From: Limisphaerales bacterium
GTDB lineage: Bacteria > Verrucomicrobiota > Verrucomicrobiia > Limisphaerales > UBA1100
Assembly (NCBI GenBank): GCA_014382585.1
Contig: JACNJL010000050.1
Span: forward strand, 1 to 64,000
Length of the DNA: 64,000 bases
Direction: 5' to 3'
Below are positions 36,289 through 47,889 of the stretch, piece by piece. The stretch's first letter is position 1, and each line of letters begins with the position of its first letter. The notes beneath the pieces were generated by a model, which searched no databases, was not told where the DNA came from, and worked only from the letters and a program-made list of their open reading frames with translations. The position numbers and the translations under genes were made by a program.

Positions 36289-37121
36289 GTTGCGATCCCG
36301 TAAAACTTACGGGCTGTGCCTTCGAAAATTGCGTGCGCCTCATCGGCGCTAATCGGCCCGAGCACCTCGGTCAAGGCGCCGTGCACCTGCTCGTAGCTGC
36401 CGGCCAGTTCGCACACCGGCCAATCGCTGCCGTACATACAGCGCTCCGGCCCAAACGCTTCCAGCGCGGCTTCAACGTACGGCTTGAGATCGGCGGGGTT
36501 CCAATTCCCCCAATCGGCCTCGGTGATCATGCCGGAAAGTTTGCAGAAAATATGGTCGTGCTGCGCGGCGGCCTGCAGCTGCGGCAGCCAATCGTCAAAC
36601 GACTGATCCTTGATGCGCGGCTTGGCGAGATGATCGATCACCATCGGCAACTCCGGCAGTTCGCGCCCCAACCGCTCGGCGTGTTTCAGGTGCTGCACAT
36701 AAAAGAGCAGATCAAACGGCACGCCATGCTTCTCCAGCACCTTCAGGCCGCGCAGGATGTCCGGGCGCACAATGAAATCGTCATCCGGTTCGTCCTGCGT
36801 GATGTGGCGGATGCCGACGAACTTCGGGTGATCCTTAAATTCTAGCAACTGCTCCTCGCACGCTTCACTGGCGAGATCCACCCAGCCGACCACGCCGACC
36901 AGCCAATCGTGTTCCTCGGCCATACCGAGCACCCAGCGGTTTTCCTCCAGATCATGCTGCGTCTGCACAAAGATACTCTCGGCGATGCCGGTCGCGTCCA
37001 GGTGCGGCCGCAAATCCGCCGGCAAATAAGTGCGGTTGATCGGCGCATGCGGCGGCGCCTTGAGCCACTCGTAATCGAAGGGCTTGTCCAGTTGCCAAAA
37101 ATGTTGATGGGCGTCGATCAT
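36285..37121 (-). CDS. Amidohydrolase-family lactonase (L-fuconolactonase-like)
   Basis: Cytoplasmic TIM-barrel enzyme of 278 residues, counted from 37121 (MIDAHQHFWQL), one base after the upstream stop; a start ten codons earlier is less natural. Metal-binding HQHF at the N-terminus, VIDHLAKP in the middle and MYGSDWPV near the C-terminus are characteristic of COG3618 hydrolases such as L-fuconolactonase and L-rhamnonolactonase. It would open a sugar-acid lactone ahead of a 2-keto-3-deoxy aldolase, consistent with the neighbouring aldolase gene. The exact sugar is inferred. Confidence 0.87.
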   Translation of the reverse strand: MIDAHQHFWQLDKPFDYEWLKAPPHAPINRTYLPADLRPHLDATGIAESIFVQTQHDLEENRWVLGMAEEHDWLVGVVGWVDLASEACEEQLLEFKDHPKFVGIRHITQDEPDDDFIVRPDILRGLKVLEKHGVPFDLLFYVQHLKHAERLGRELPELPMVIDHLAKPRIKDQSFDDWLPQLQAAAQHDHIFCKLSGMITEADWGNWNPADLKPYVEAALEAFGPERCMYGSDWPVCELAGSYEQVHGALTEVLGPISADEAHAIFEGTARKFYGIAT

Positions 37122-37122
37122 G

Positions 37123-38546
37123 TCAGTCGGTCTTCCTAGGCTTACGCCCATGTAGATGTTTGCCTTCGCGGGCGGCCTTGAGGGCGTCCGGCATGTCCAC
37201 CGCGCGACCTGGATCGCCCTGCTCGGCCAGCCAACGATCCAGTTCCGCGCTCAGCGTGTTCAACTGGTTAACGTGGTTCCGCGTAATGGCGAGGTTGGCC
37301 AGTTCGTAGGGGTCCTTCACCGTGTTGTATAATTCCTCCGCCGGCCGGTGCATGTAGCGTTTCACCATTTGGTAGGTGTGCGGATTGGTCCAGGTCTCGC
37401 GCATCCACGTTTGCCAGTAGGGATTCTTGAGCACGGCATCGCCCTTGCCGCCCATCAGATGTTTCTCAATGTACAACTCATCCGGGCGCAGGTTGCGGAT
37501 GTAATGAAAGGTGCCGTCGCTCACGCTGCGGATAGGGTAAGGCGGACCTTCGGGCAGGTTATTGTGAATGCCGTAGACATACTTGCGATGCGCCTTGGCC
37601 TGCCCCTTCAGCACAGGCAGAAAACTCGTGCCATCGTAGTCGTGCCCTTTCGGATCCCCGCCAGCGGCGGTCAACAGCGTGGGCAGGATGTCCGCGTATT
37701 GCACGAGCGCGTCGGTGCGTCGGCCCACCGGCGTGCTGCCCGGCCAATGCGCCACCAGCGCGGTGTGCAGGCCAGTATTCCAGTTGGTCCATTTACAGCC
37801 GGGAAATTGCGATCCTTGTTCGGAGGTGAAAAGCACCAGTGTGTCTCGCGCTTTGCCAGTGGATTCCAGTGCCGCGAGAATCTCGCCCACCTGCCCGTCC
37901 ATGTAGGTAATTTCGGCGAGGTACTTGGAGAAATCAATCCGCGTGCGCGGCGTGTCCGCGAGGTTCGGCGGCAACTTCAGCTGCTGGGGGGGATACTTTG
38001 AGGCATCGCCCATCACCCACGGCACATGCGGCTCCACCAACGCCACCACCAGGCAAAACGGTTCCTCGCCTTGGCCCATGAATTTCGTGATGCCAGCCAC
38101 CTCATGCGCGCGCGTGGGATTGCGCACGCAGTTGGGATCAAACCCTGCCACCGGTTGAAACGGATACACCGCCGGCGGCTTCACGTGCACCTTGCCCGCC
38201 AAGCCCACGCGATACCCCAGCGCGCCCAGATGATGTGGCATGCTCGTCAGGCCCGGTCGACTGGCCGAATGGTTCCAAGCGCAGCCGTTGCGCATCGCGT
38301 ACTGTGCGGTGAACAGCTCCGACCGGCACGGCTGACACATCGCCACGCCCAAGTACGCACGGTTAAACGTCAGCCCACGCGCCGCCAGCCGGTTGATATT
38401 CGGCGTCTTGGCGTTTTGTCCGCCGTACAACGGCAGATCGTTGTACGTGCAATCATCGGCCATGATGATTAGGAAATTCGGACGTTCCTTCCCGAACACG
38501 CCCAAACCCAGCAACAGGCCGGTGAGCAGAATAACAAGCCGCCTCA

Positions 38547-38550
<4 letters not shown>
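37123..38550 (-). CDS. Sulfatase (CQPCR type)
   Basis: Secreted sulfatase of 475 residues (signal ending VFG). ADDCTYNDL binds the metal and MCQPCRSELFTA is the signature, with formylglycine at C72 and an unusual second cysteine (C75) at the x position of CxPxR. LAGKVHV, FTSEQGSQFPGCKW and the C-terminal YELANLA block are present. It overlaps the preceding sulfatase by 4 nt and is followed one base after its stop by the lactonase, so desulfation and sugar-acid catabolism are co-expressed. Confidence 0.92.
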
Positions 38551-42441
<3,891 letters not shown>

Positions 42442-42480
42442 TGGATTGCGCCGTTTGATAATCGGTGGTAATTTTGCCGC

Positions 42481-42627
42481 ATGAAATCGATGTCCTATGT
42501 GGTTTATCGCGAGGAGGAGTTTTTCGTGGCGCAATGCCTGAACGTGGACGTCTCCAGCTTCGGCGACACGCGCGAGGCAGCGATTGCGAATCTCAAGGAA
42601 GCGGTGGAGTTGTATATCGAGGGCTAA
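42481..42627 (+). CDS. HicB-like small protein (orphan antitoxin-type)
   Basis: A 48-residue open frame with an ATG 39 nt after the isocitrate dehydrogenase stop. The pattern YVVYREEEFFVAQCLNVDVSS followed by FGDTREAAIANLKEAVELYIEG is the partial RNase-H-like fold of the HicB family (antitoxin of HicA mRNA-interferase modules). No HicA-like toxin or DNA-binding tail is encoded next to it, so it is an orphan; it may be a free-standing HicB-like regulator or a relic. Length is typical for HicB-like domains without the C-terminal helix-turn-helix. Confidence 0.7.
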   Translation: MKSMSYVVYREEEFFVAQCLNVDVSSFGDTREAAIANLKEAVELYIEG

Positions 42628-42687
42628 TGGATTTAGTGCTGATTACACCGTATTCACATTTTCACCATAACCACACTCCGATATAAA

Positions 42688-42877
42688 GCCACGCAGTGGC
42701 TGGGTAACTGTAGCCCCTTGCTTCAGCATGGGGGTTTCCAATCGCCAAAATTGAGAGCGCCCTGTAAGGGCGCAGAAAATTTACGCATCCTCCAGCGCCC
42801 TTACAGGGCGCAACCTCGGTTCGTGGCTTTTCCCCGGGTTAAAACCCGGGGCTGAAATTGCTTTGCCACTGCGTGGC
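42688..42877. repeat. Nested composite palindrome, left of sulfatase
   Basis: The 355-nt gap 42628-42982 holds this structure and no gene. The outer pair is GCCACGCAGTGGC (42688-42700) and its exact complement GCCACTGCGTGGC (42865-42877). The inner pair is GCGCCCTGTAAGGGCGC (42757-42773) and its exact complement (42795-42811), each also a hairpin. Between them lie an imperfect palindrome at about 42714-42734 (CCCC...GGGG around GCTTCAGC) and a perfect 20-nt palindrome CCCCGGGTTAAAACCCGGGG (42832-42851). The architecture matches the element at 44672-44872. Confidence 0.85.
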
Positions 42878-42982
42878 ATTCGTCGTGAGTTGAGTAATTA
42901 CAGTCAAAAGCTTTGCGCCTTTTCGTTGGGCGGATTAGTTTCCGGCTCGCGTGGGTTGAGACCATTTTACTCGAATTTCTCT

Positions 42983-44599
42983 ATGAAACTTTTTTTCACT
43001 ATTGCGGTCATACTCGTTCACCTCACCGGCCTCGGCGACGAGCGGCGGCAGCCGGATATTGTCGTGATCATGGCGGATGACGCCGGGTATTCGGATTTCG
43101 GGTGTTACGGCGGCGAGATTGAAACGCCCGTGCTGGACAAGCTCGCGGCCAACGGCCTGCGGTTCTCGCAGTTTTATAACACCGGCCGATGCTGTCCGTC
43201 GCGGGCGGCGTTGCTCACCGGCGTGTACCCGCATCAGGCCGGCATGGGCCACATGACGCGCGACCGCGGCCTGCCCAGCTACAGCGGCACCATTCTGCCC
43301 CATGTACCCACACTCGCCGAGCGGCTGCGCCAAGGCGGCTATCGCACGATGATGACCGGCAAATGGCATCTCGGCACGGAGCCCAAGCAATCGCCTATCG
43401 CGCGCGGGTTTGATCGCTTTTATGGCACGCGCAACTTCATCGATTCCTACTTCACCGTGCTCAAGCATTGCCCGGTGTTTCTCGATGACAAAATCGTGCT
43501 GCCCGGCACGGAGACGCCCGTGAACCATCTGCATCCCGATCAGGAATGGTACACCACCGATGTCTTCACCGATTACGCACTGCATTTCATGGACGAGGCG
43601 TTTAAGCAGCACAGCGACCAACCGATCTTCCTGTACATCGCCCACAACGCGCCGCATTTCCCACTGCACGCGCGCGAGGAGGACACCAAAAAATATCGCG
43701 GCCGCTTTCGCGACACCGGCTGGGACAAGCTCCGCCAACAACGCTACGAACGCATGGTGAAGCTCGGGCTCATTGACAAGAGCTGGGCTCTCTCGCCGGC
43801 TGACGTGCCCAAGTGGGAAACCTACGACGCCAAGCTACGCGATGAGCTCGACCTGAAGATGGCGCTCTATTCCGCGATCATCGATCGCATGGATCAAAAC
43901 ATTGGCCGCGTCGTTGAGAAGCTTCGCGCCGCCGGCCGGCTGGACAACACCCTGTTTCTGTTCATGGTGGACAACGGCGTGCCCGGCACGGGCGTGCATG
44001 ATTGGCGCGGGCTCTTCGCCAAAAACGGTCGGAATCCCGAGACCCGCGTGGACAATTATCCCGAATGGGGCCGCCTCGGCGGCTGGACCTCCAGCTCCGG
44101 CCGCGGCTGGGCCAACCTTAGCAACGCCCCGTTCCGCATGTACAAGCGTTACACCCACGAAGGCGGCGTCGCCACCCCGCTCATCGTCCATTGGCCCGAC
44201 GGCTTGAAGGACCGCAATAAATTGCGCCATGCCCCCGGCCACATCATCGACATCGCCCCCACCTGCCTCAACGCCGCCGGTCTATCCACCAAGGGCATGG
44301 AAGGCCAAACCTTGCTGCCGGTGTTTACCAGGGACAGTCCTCAAGCCCGCACGCTCTTTTGGGAACACGAAGGCAACCGCGCCGTGCGTCAGGGCGATTA
44401 CAAACTCGTCGCCCAACACAACACCCCGTGGGAGCTTTACAACATGCGCAAGGACCGCAGCGAACTCCACGATCTCACCCAATCCATGCCGCAAAAAGCC
44501 GCCGAGCTAAAGCGACTCTACGAAGCCTGGGCCCACCGCGTCGGGGCCAAACCATGGGACGAGGTAAGCGTCATCAAGAATAAGAAGCCGAAGAAATAG
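42983..44599 (+). CDS. Sulfatase (CCPSR type), bracketed by nested palindromes
   Basis: Secreted sulfatase of 538 residues, counted from ATG 42983 (MKLFFTIAVILVHLTG), which gives a signal peptide; an open extension to 42863 reads through the repeat. MADDAGYSDFG and RCCPSRAALLTG (formylglycine at C70) are canonical, as are TGKWHLGTEPK and FMVDNGV. It resembles the neighbouring 38547-40103 sulfatase in overall plan (FSQFYNT before the signature, DMGRG-like insert). It is a single gene between two ~200-nt composite palindromes. Confidence 0.92.
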   Translation: MKLFFTIAVILVHLTGLGDERRQPDIVVIMADDAGYSDFGCYGGEIETPVLDKLAANGLRFSQFYNTGRCCPSRAALLTGVYPHQAGMGHMTRDRGLPSYSGTILPHVPTLAERLRQGGYRTMMTGKWHLGTEPKQSPIARGFDRFYGTRNFIDSYFTVLKHCPVFLDDKIVLPGTETPVNHLHPDQEWYTTDVFTDYALHFMDEAFKQHSDQPIFLYIAHNAPHFPLHAREEDTKKYRGRFRDTGWDKLRQQRYERMVKLGLIDKSWALSPADVPKWETYDAKLRDELDLKMALYSAIIDRMDQNIGRVVEKLRAAGRLDNTLFLFMVDNGVPGTGVHDWRGLFAKNGRNPETRVDNYPEWGRLGGWTSSSGRGWANLSNAPFRMYKRYTHEGGVATPLIVHWPDGLKDRNKLRHAPGHIIDIAPTCLNAAGLSTKGMEGQTLLPVFTRDSPQARTLFWEHEGNRAVRQGDYKLVAQHNTPWELYNMRKDRSELHDLTQSMPQKAAELKRLYEAWAHRVGAKPWDEVSVIKNKKPKK

Positions 44600-44609
44600 A
44601 AGCGGTGAG

Positions 44610-44625
44610 TTCGGACAAATCCGAA
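44610..44625 (+). terminator. Possible terminator hairpin
   Basis: TTCGGACAAATCCGAA forms a 6-bp stem with a 4-nt loop beginning 10 nt after the sulfatase stop. There is no immediate T-run, although TTTTT follows about 14 nt later. Function as a terminator is plausible but unproven. Confidence 0.35.
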
Positions 44626-44671
44626 ACGTTCACGGATATTTTTACAAACCGGCCTTACCAAACCCAAGAGT

Positions 44672-44872
44672 GTCGCGTAGCGACCACTCAAAATTAGCCG
44701 TGGGTTTCAACCCACGGTGTTCGCGCGAACAAGCCCCGCGTCGCGTCAGCGACCGCTCAAGGGTTCGCCGGCACAAGGTTGAGCGGTCGCTGACGCGACG
44801 CCCAACCAATCATGCCGCAACCTATTCCGTGGGTTGAAACCCACGGCTAAAGGTGTGCTGTCGCTACGCGAC
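44672..44872. repeat. Nested composite palindrome (A-B-C...C'-B'-A'), right of sulfatase
   Basis: Three elements on the left are mirrored exactly on the right. A is GTCGCGTAGCGAC (44672-44684) with A' at 44860-44872. B is 44694-44717, centred on CCGTGGGTTTCAACCCACGG, with B' at 44827-44850. C is the 23-nt 44738-44760 with C' at 44779-44801. A and B are each palindromic on their own. The A-B and B'-A' spacers are both 9 nt. It fills most of the 334-nt gap between two convergent genes. A further partial A-like motif lies near 44907-44917. Confidence 0.9.
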
Positions 44873-44933
44873 GCTCCCGTGTCGATTGTGCTACTTGCGA
44901 TTCTCTGCTACGCGACGTTCACGCGCAATTTGC

Positions 44934-46388
44934 CTACTCGCGCAATTCAACAATCGCGAAGATGGCCCGGTGATCGGACGCCACGGCTTCGTCCAGCACG
45001 CGTGTTTCCACCAGTGTCCAGCGTGCTTTCGGTCGTACGAAAATATAATCGATCTGCCGCGCCGGTTTGCCCACCGGGATCGTCGGCATCATGCGCGCAT
45101 TGGTCCGGGCCCAGACCCGGCCGATTTCCTGTAAGGCCCGACTCTCGGGGTCATCATTTAAATCCCCCGCAAAGATTGCCGGCATCTCCGATCGTTTCGC
45201 CGCCAATTGATTGACGAATTTTGCGGAAGCCAACCGCTCCGCATCGGGTCGGCGATGATCGAAGTGCGTCGCCAACAACCGAAGGCTCCGGCCCTTGGAC
45301 ACTTGAACCGTCGCCGCCAACACCCCGCGCTGCTCGCCATCATCCACGTTGGGCAACAGATGATTCCGATGCTCGCCGATCGGGAATCGCGACAGGATGG
45401 CATTGCCGTATTGGCCGCCCTGAAACGCGATGTTGGCGCCGAAGACGTGATGCATTCGGGTGAGCCGCGCCAGTTCGGCCGCCTGATCCACCTTGCCCGT
45501 GCGCGTCGTGTTGCGATCCACCTCCTGCAACGTCACCAAGTCCGGCTTCACCGATTGGATCACGCGCGCAATACGCGGCACATCCAGCTTGCCGTCCACG
45601 CCCGCCGCATGATGGATGTTATAGCACAACACCCGCAACCGCACCGGCGTCGCCTTGCGCTCGGCAAACACCACCTGCCGCTTGGCGCGATGGATGCCAA
45701 TTAACCCGCCGGTCACCGGATCATTGGAAAATCCCTGCCCGGTAAACGGCACGGCCTGTTGGCCGAGGTACTGAAGCTCGCCGCCCTTCTTGGGCACCGC
45801 CAAACGAAAGGCCACCGGATCATCATGCCCTGTCACCCATAATTCATTCCCAAGCCAGATGCCGCCGGACAAACTGTAGCGGCCCAGTTGGGAAATGACC
45901 TTATTGGGATATGTCCAGCGCGCCACCTCGCGCCATTGATCATCGTACTTGGCGAGAAACGTCTTGGCGTTGCTCGCGCCGTAGTGGGCAAAGTTGCACC
46001 ACCAATGATCGTCCTTGCGCAGCACCCACACCAGCGAGCCGCCGACATTGCCAAACGCCTTGAAAATCGACAACTTCATGGTGTCGACATCGAGCGCCAT
46101 GATCTCGCTGCGCTCGGGCTTGAAGGGATAATTAGAATGCGCGCACAACAATCGGCCTTTCCAGAAAAACCCACTGTTCAAATGCCGCGCCGCGCCTGTG
46201 CTCACCGCCACCCGCTTGCCCGACGCTCGGTCATACTTCGCTACCGCGCGACTGGTGATGGCGTAGAAGAACCGCTGATCCGCTGCGGCCGCCTGATGCG
46301 CCTCCGGCGCGGGCCACTGGCTCACGGACGTCCATTCCGCCCCCAGCACAATCTGGGCGAAAATGAGAAGGCAGCAGCCGAGGCGCAT
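44934..46388 (-). CDS. Secreted fusion: propeller-like domain + endonuclease/exonuclease/phosphatase (EEP) domain
   Basis: Protein of 484 residues from ATG 46388 (MRLGCCLLIFAQIVLG, a signal peptide), one base after the upstream stop. Residues ~20-245 look like a beta-propeller or olfactomedin-like module (YAITSRAVAKYDRASGKRVA, GGIWLGNELWVTGHD). Residues ~248-484 are a full EEP domain: LRVLCYNIHH, catalytic E in LVTLQEVDRN, GDLNDDP and the terminal ASDHRAIFA. EEP enzymes cleave phosphodiester or phosphomonoester bonds in nucleic acids, lipids or sugars. Export and context make a phosphate-ester substrate outside the cell likely. It is the last gene of the 52251-44934 operon. Confidence 0.87.
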   Translation of the reverse strand: MRLGCCLLIFAQIVLGAEWTSVSQWPAPEAHQAAAADQRFFYAITSRAVAKYDRASGKRVAVSTGAARHLNSGFFWKGRLLCAHSNYPFKPERSEIMALDVDTMKLSIFKAFGNVGGSLVWVLRKDDHWWCNFAHYGASNAKTFLAKYDDQWREVARWTYPNKVISQLGRYSLSGGIWLGNELWVTGHDDPVAFRLAVPKKGGELQYLGQQAVPFTGQGFSNDPVTGGLIGIHRAKRQVVFAERKATPVRLRVLCYNIHHAAGVDGKLDVPRIARVIQSVKPDLVTLQEVDRNTTRTGKVDQAAELARLTRMHHVFGANIAFQGGQYGNAILSRFPIGEHRNHLLPNVDDGEQRGVLAATVQVSKGRSLRLLATHFDHRRPDAERLASAKFVNQLAAKRSEMPAIFAGDLNDDPESRALQEIGRVWARTNARMMPTIPVGKPARQIDYIFVRPKARWTLVETRVLDEAVASDHRAIFAIVELRE

Positions 46389-46389
46389 T

Positions 46390-47889
46390 TTATTTCTTGG
46401 GGATTTCATTGACGGTGTAATAGGCGTGGCGGTGCAGCAGCGGTTCCTGCGCCTGTCCGCGCCCGCGCAGGGCGCCCAGATCAAACTCATGCACGTGGCC
46501 GCGCTTGAGTTCACTTAAAACAATCTGCGCACTCAAACCGTCAGGCGCGAGTTTGGCACTTTTTATTTCCGGCGTAGTCTGATCCACCTCCGGCCCACCG
46601 TAGCCGCCGTGGTAAATGTGCGTGAAAGTGCTGACCTTGTAGCTCTTCGGATCGTTGCCCGTCTTGGTCTCGACCGGTTTGGTAAATAGGATTTTGAATC
46701 CATCGGGCGTAATGTGGATGCGCTTGATCTCGAAGGGCATTTTGCCGGTCCAATCCAGTCGCTCCAGCGCGAAAGGCTTGATGCCGCGCACCGGCCAACC
46801 GCGATTCGTGCCGCCGGCCAACAGGCGGCCCTGCCGGGTGAATTGCACATTCAGGATGCCGGTGGAAAGCCCTTCGCGAAACGGATAACACGCGCCCTGC
46901 CACACGCCGTTGATCTGCTCGGTGGTCGCGCGCATAAGGATCGATTGCGTGTAGTCGCCGAGAAAGATTTGATTTTCAAACGGCCCAAACTTGCCGCCTG
47001 TTTGATCGACTACGTACCCGGTGATCGAGCGCCCCATGCGGATGTAGGGAAACACCACCGCATACGGCACGAGTTCCTTTACCTTTTCCTTTTCCGTGAC
47101 AATGCGCGTGCCGCTCTTCGGCGCAACCGGCCGCGGAAGGCCCGGGGCGTACGGGTACCAGTTGAAACTCACTGGGTGCCCCATGAACCCGCCGGGCTTG
47201 AGAAATTTCAGGCTGCACGAGGAATTCCACGGTCCCTGACTCTCTATATAAAACAACGCGCCATGTTCGTTCGGGCCAATGCCGCCCGGACTGCGCAGGC
47301 CGCTGGCGATCGGGATGCTCTTGCCTTCCGGGGTAATCTTCAGGGCCCACCCGCGGAAGAGCGCACGCGAGTGGTACGAACTGGACAACCCCAACGCCAC
47401 GTAGAGATTGCCCTGCGCATCGAACTTCGAGCCAAAAGCGTACTCGTGATAATTACGATATCCCCACGCGTCGGACACCGTCTCAAACCGATCCGCGCGG
47501 CCGTCGCCGTTCGTATCGCGCACCCGTGTCAGCTCCGCGCTATGCGTCACGTACAACGCATCCTTCTCGCCTTTGCGATGCGCCAGCCCGAAGATTTCAT
47601 CCAGTCCTTCGGCAAATTTCTCGAAGCGCGGCCGCGGCTTGGCGTCATCCACCCCGCTCATCAGATAAATCTCCCCGCGCCGCGTGCCGATCGCCATGCG
47701 GTTATCCGGTAGCAACTCAAACGACCCCGCTTCAATCACCTGCCCTTTCGGAATCGGCACACTCACGACCCGATAATATTCCCGCTCCCGCTGCTCCGTC
47801 CCCCAACGCGCGCCCACCTCCTCGGCAACTGCGCTTGAAGCGATCGCCGAGGCCAGCACGAGTCCCAACCAGTTAACGCAACAACTCAT
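46390..47889 (-). CDS. Secreted beta-propeller protein (PVC sugar-dehydrogenase-like)
   Basis: Protein of 499 residues with a signal peptide (ASAIASSAVA). Repeated strand patterns (FELLPDNRMAIGTRRGEIYLMSG; LYVTHSAELTRVRDTNGDGRAD; FGSKFDAQGNLYVALG; IASGLRSPGGIGPNEHGALFYIES) are those of the large PVC propellers related to soluble glucose/sorbosone dehydrogenases. The C-terminal ~100 residues form an immunoglobulin-like domain (ITPDGFKILFTKPVE). No CxxCH is present; heme could come from the pentaheme cytochrome whose gene precedes it and overlaps by 17 nt. The substrate is unknown. Confidence 0.82.
   Translation of the reverse strand: MSCCVNWLGLVLASAIASSAVAEEVGARWGTEQREREYYRVVSVPIPKGQVIEAGSFELLPDNRMAIGTRRGEIYLMSGVDDAKPRPRFEKFAEGLDEIFGLAHRKGEKDALYVTHSAELTRVRDTNGDGRADRFETVSDAWGYRNYHEYAFGSKFDAQGNLYVALGLSSSYHSRALFRGWALKITPEGKSIPIASGLRSPGGIGPNEHGALFYIESQGPWNSSCSLKFLKPGGFMGHPVSFNWYPYAPGLPRPVAPKSGTRIVTEKEKVKELVPYAVVFPYIRMGRSITGYVVDQTGGKFGPFENQIFLGDYTQSILMRATTEQINGVWQGACYPFREGLSTGILNVQFTRQGRLLAGGTNRGWPVRGIKPFALERLDWTGKMPFEIKRIHITPDGFKILFTKPVETKTGNDPKSYKVSTFTHIYHGGYGGPEVDQTTPEIKSAKLAPDGLSAQIVLSELKRGHVHEFDLGALRGRGQAQEPLLHRHAYYTVNEIPKK

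Noticed and set aside
42757-42811. Two 17-mers with a 21-nt spacer looked like a minimal CRISPR array
   Set aside because: The copies are in inverted orientation, only two exist, and there are no cas genes.
46714-47712. Plus-strand open frame (332 codons)
   Set aside because: Antisense to the beta-propeller gene; no domain or start signal.
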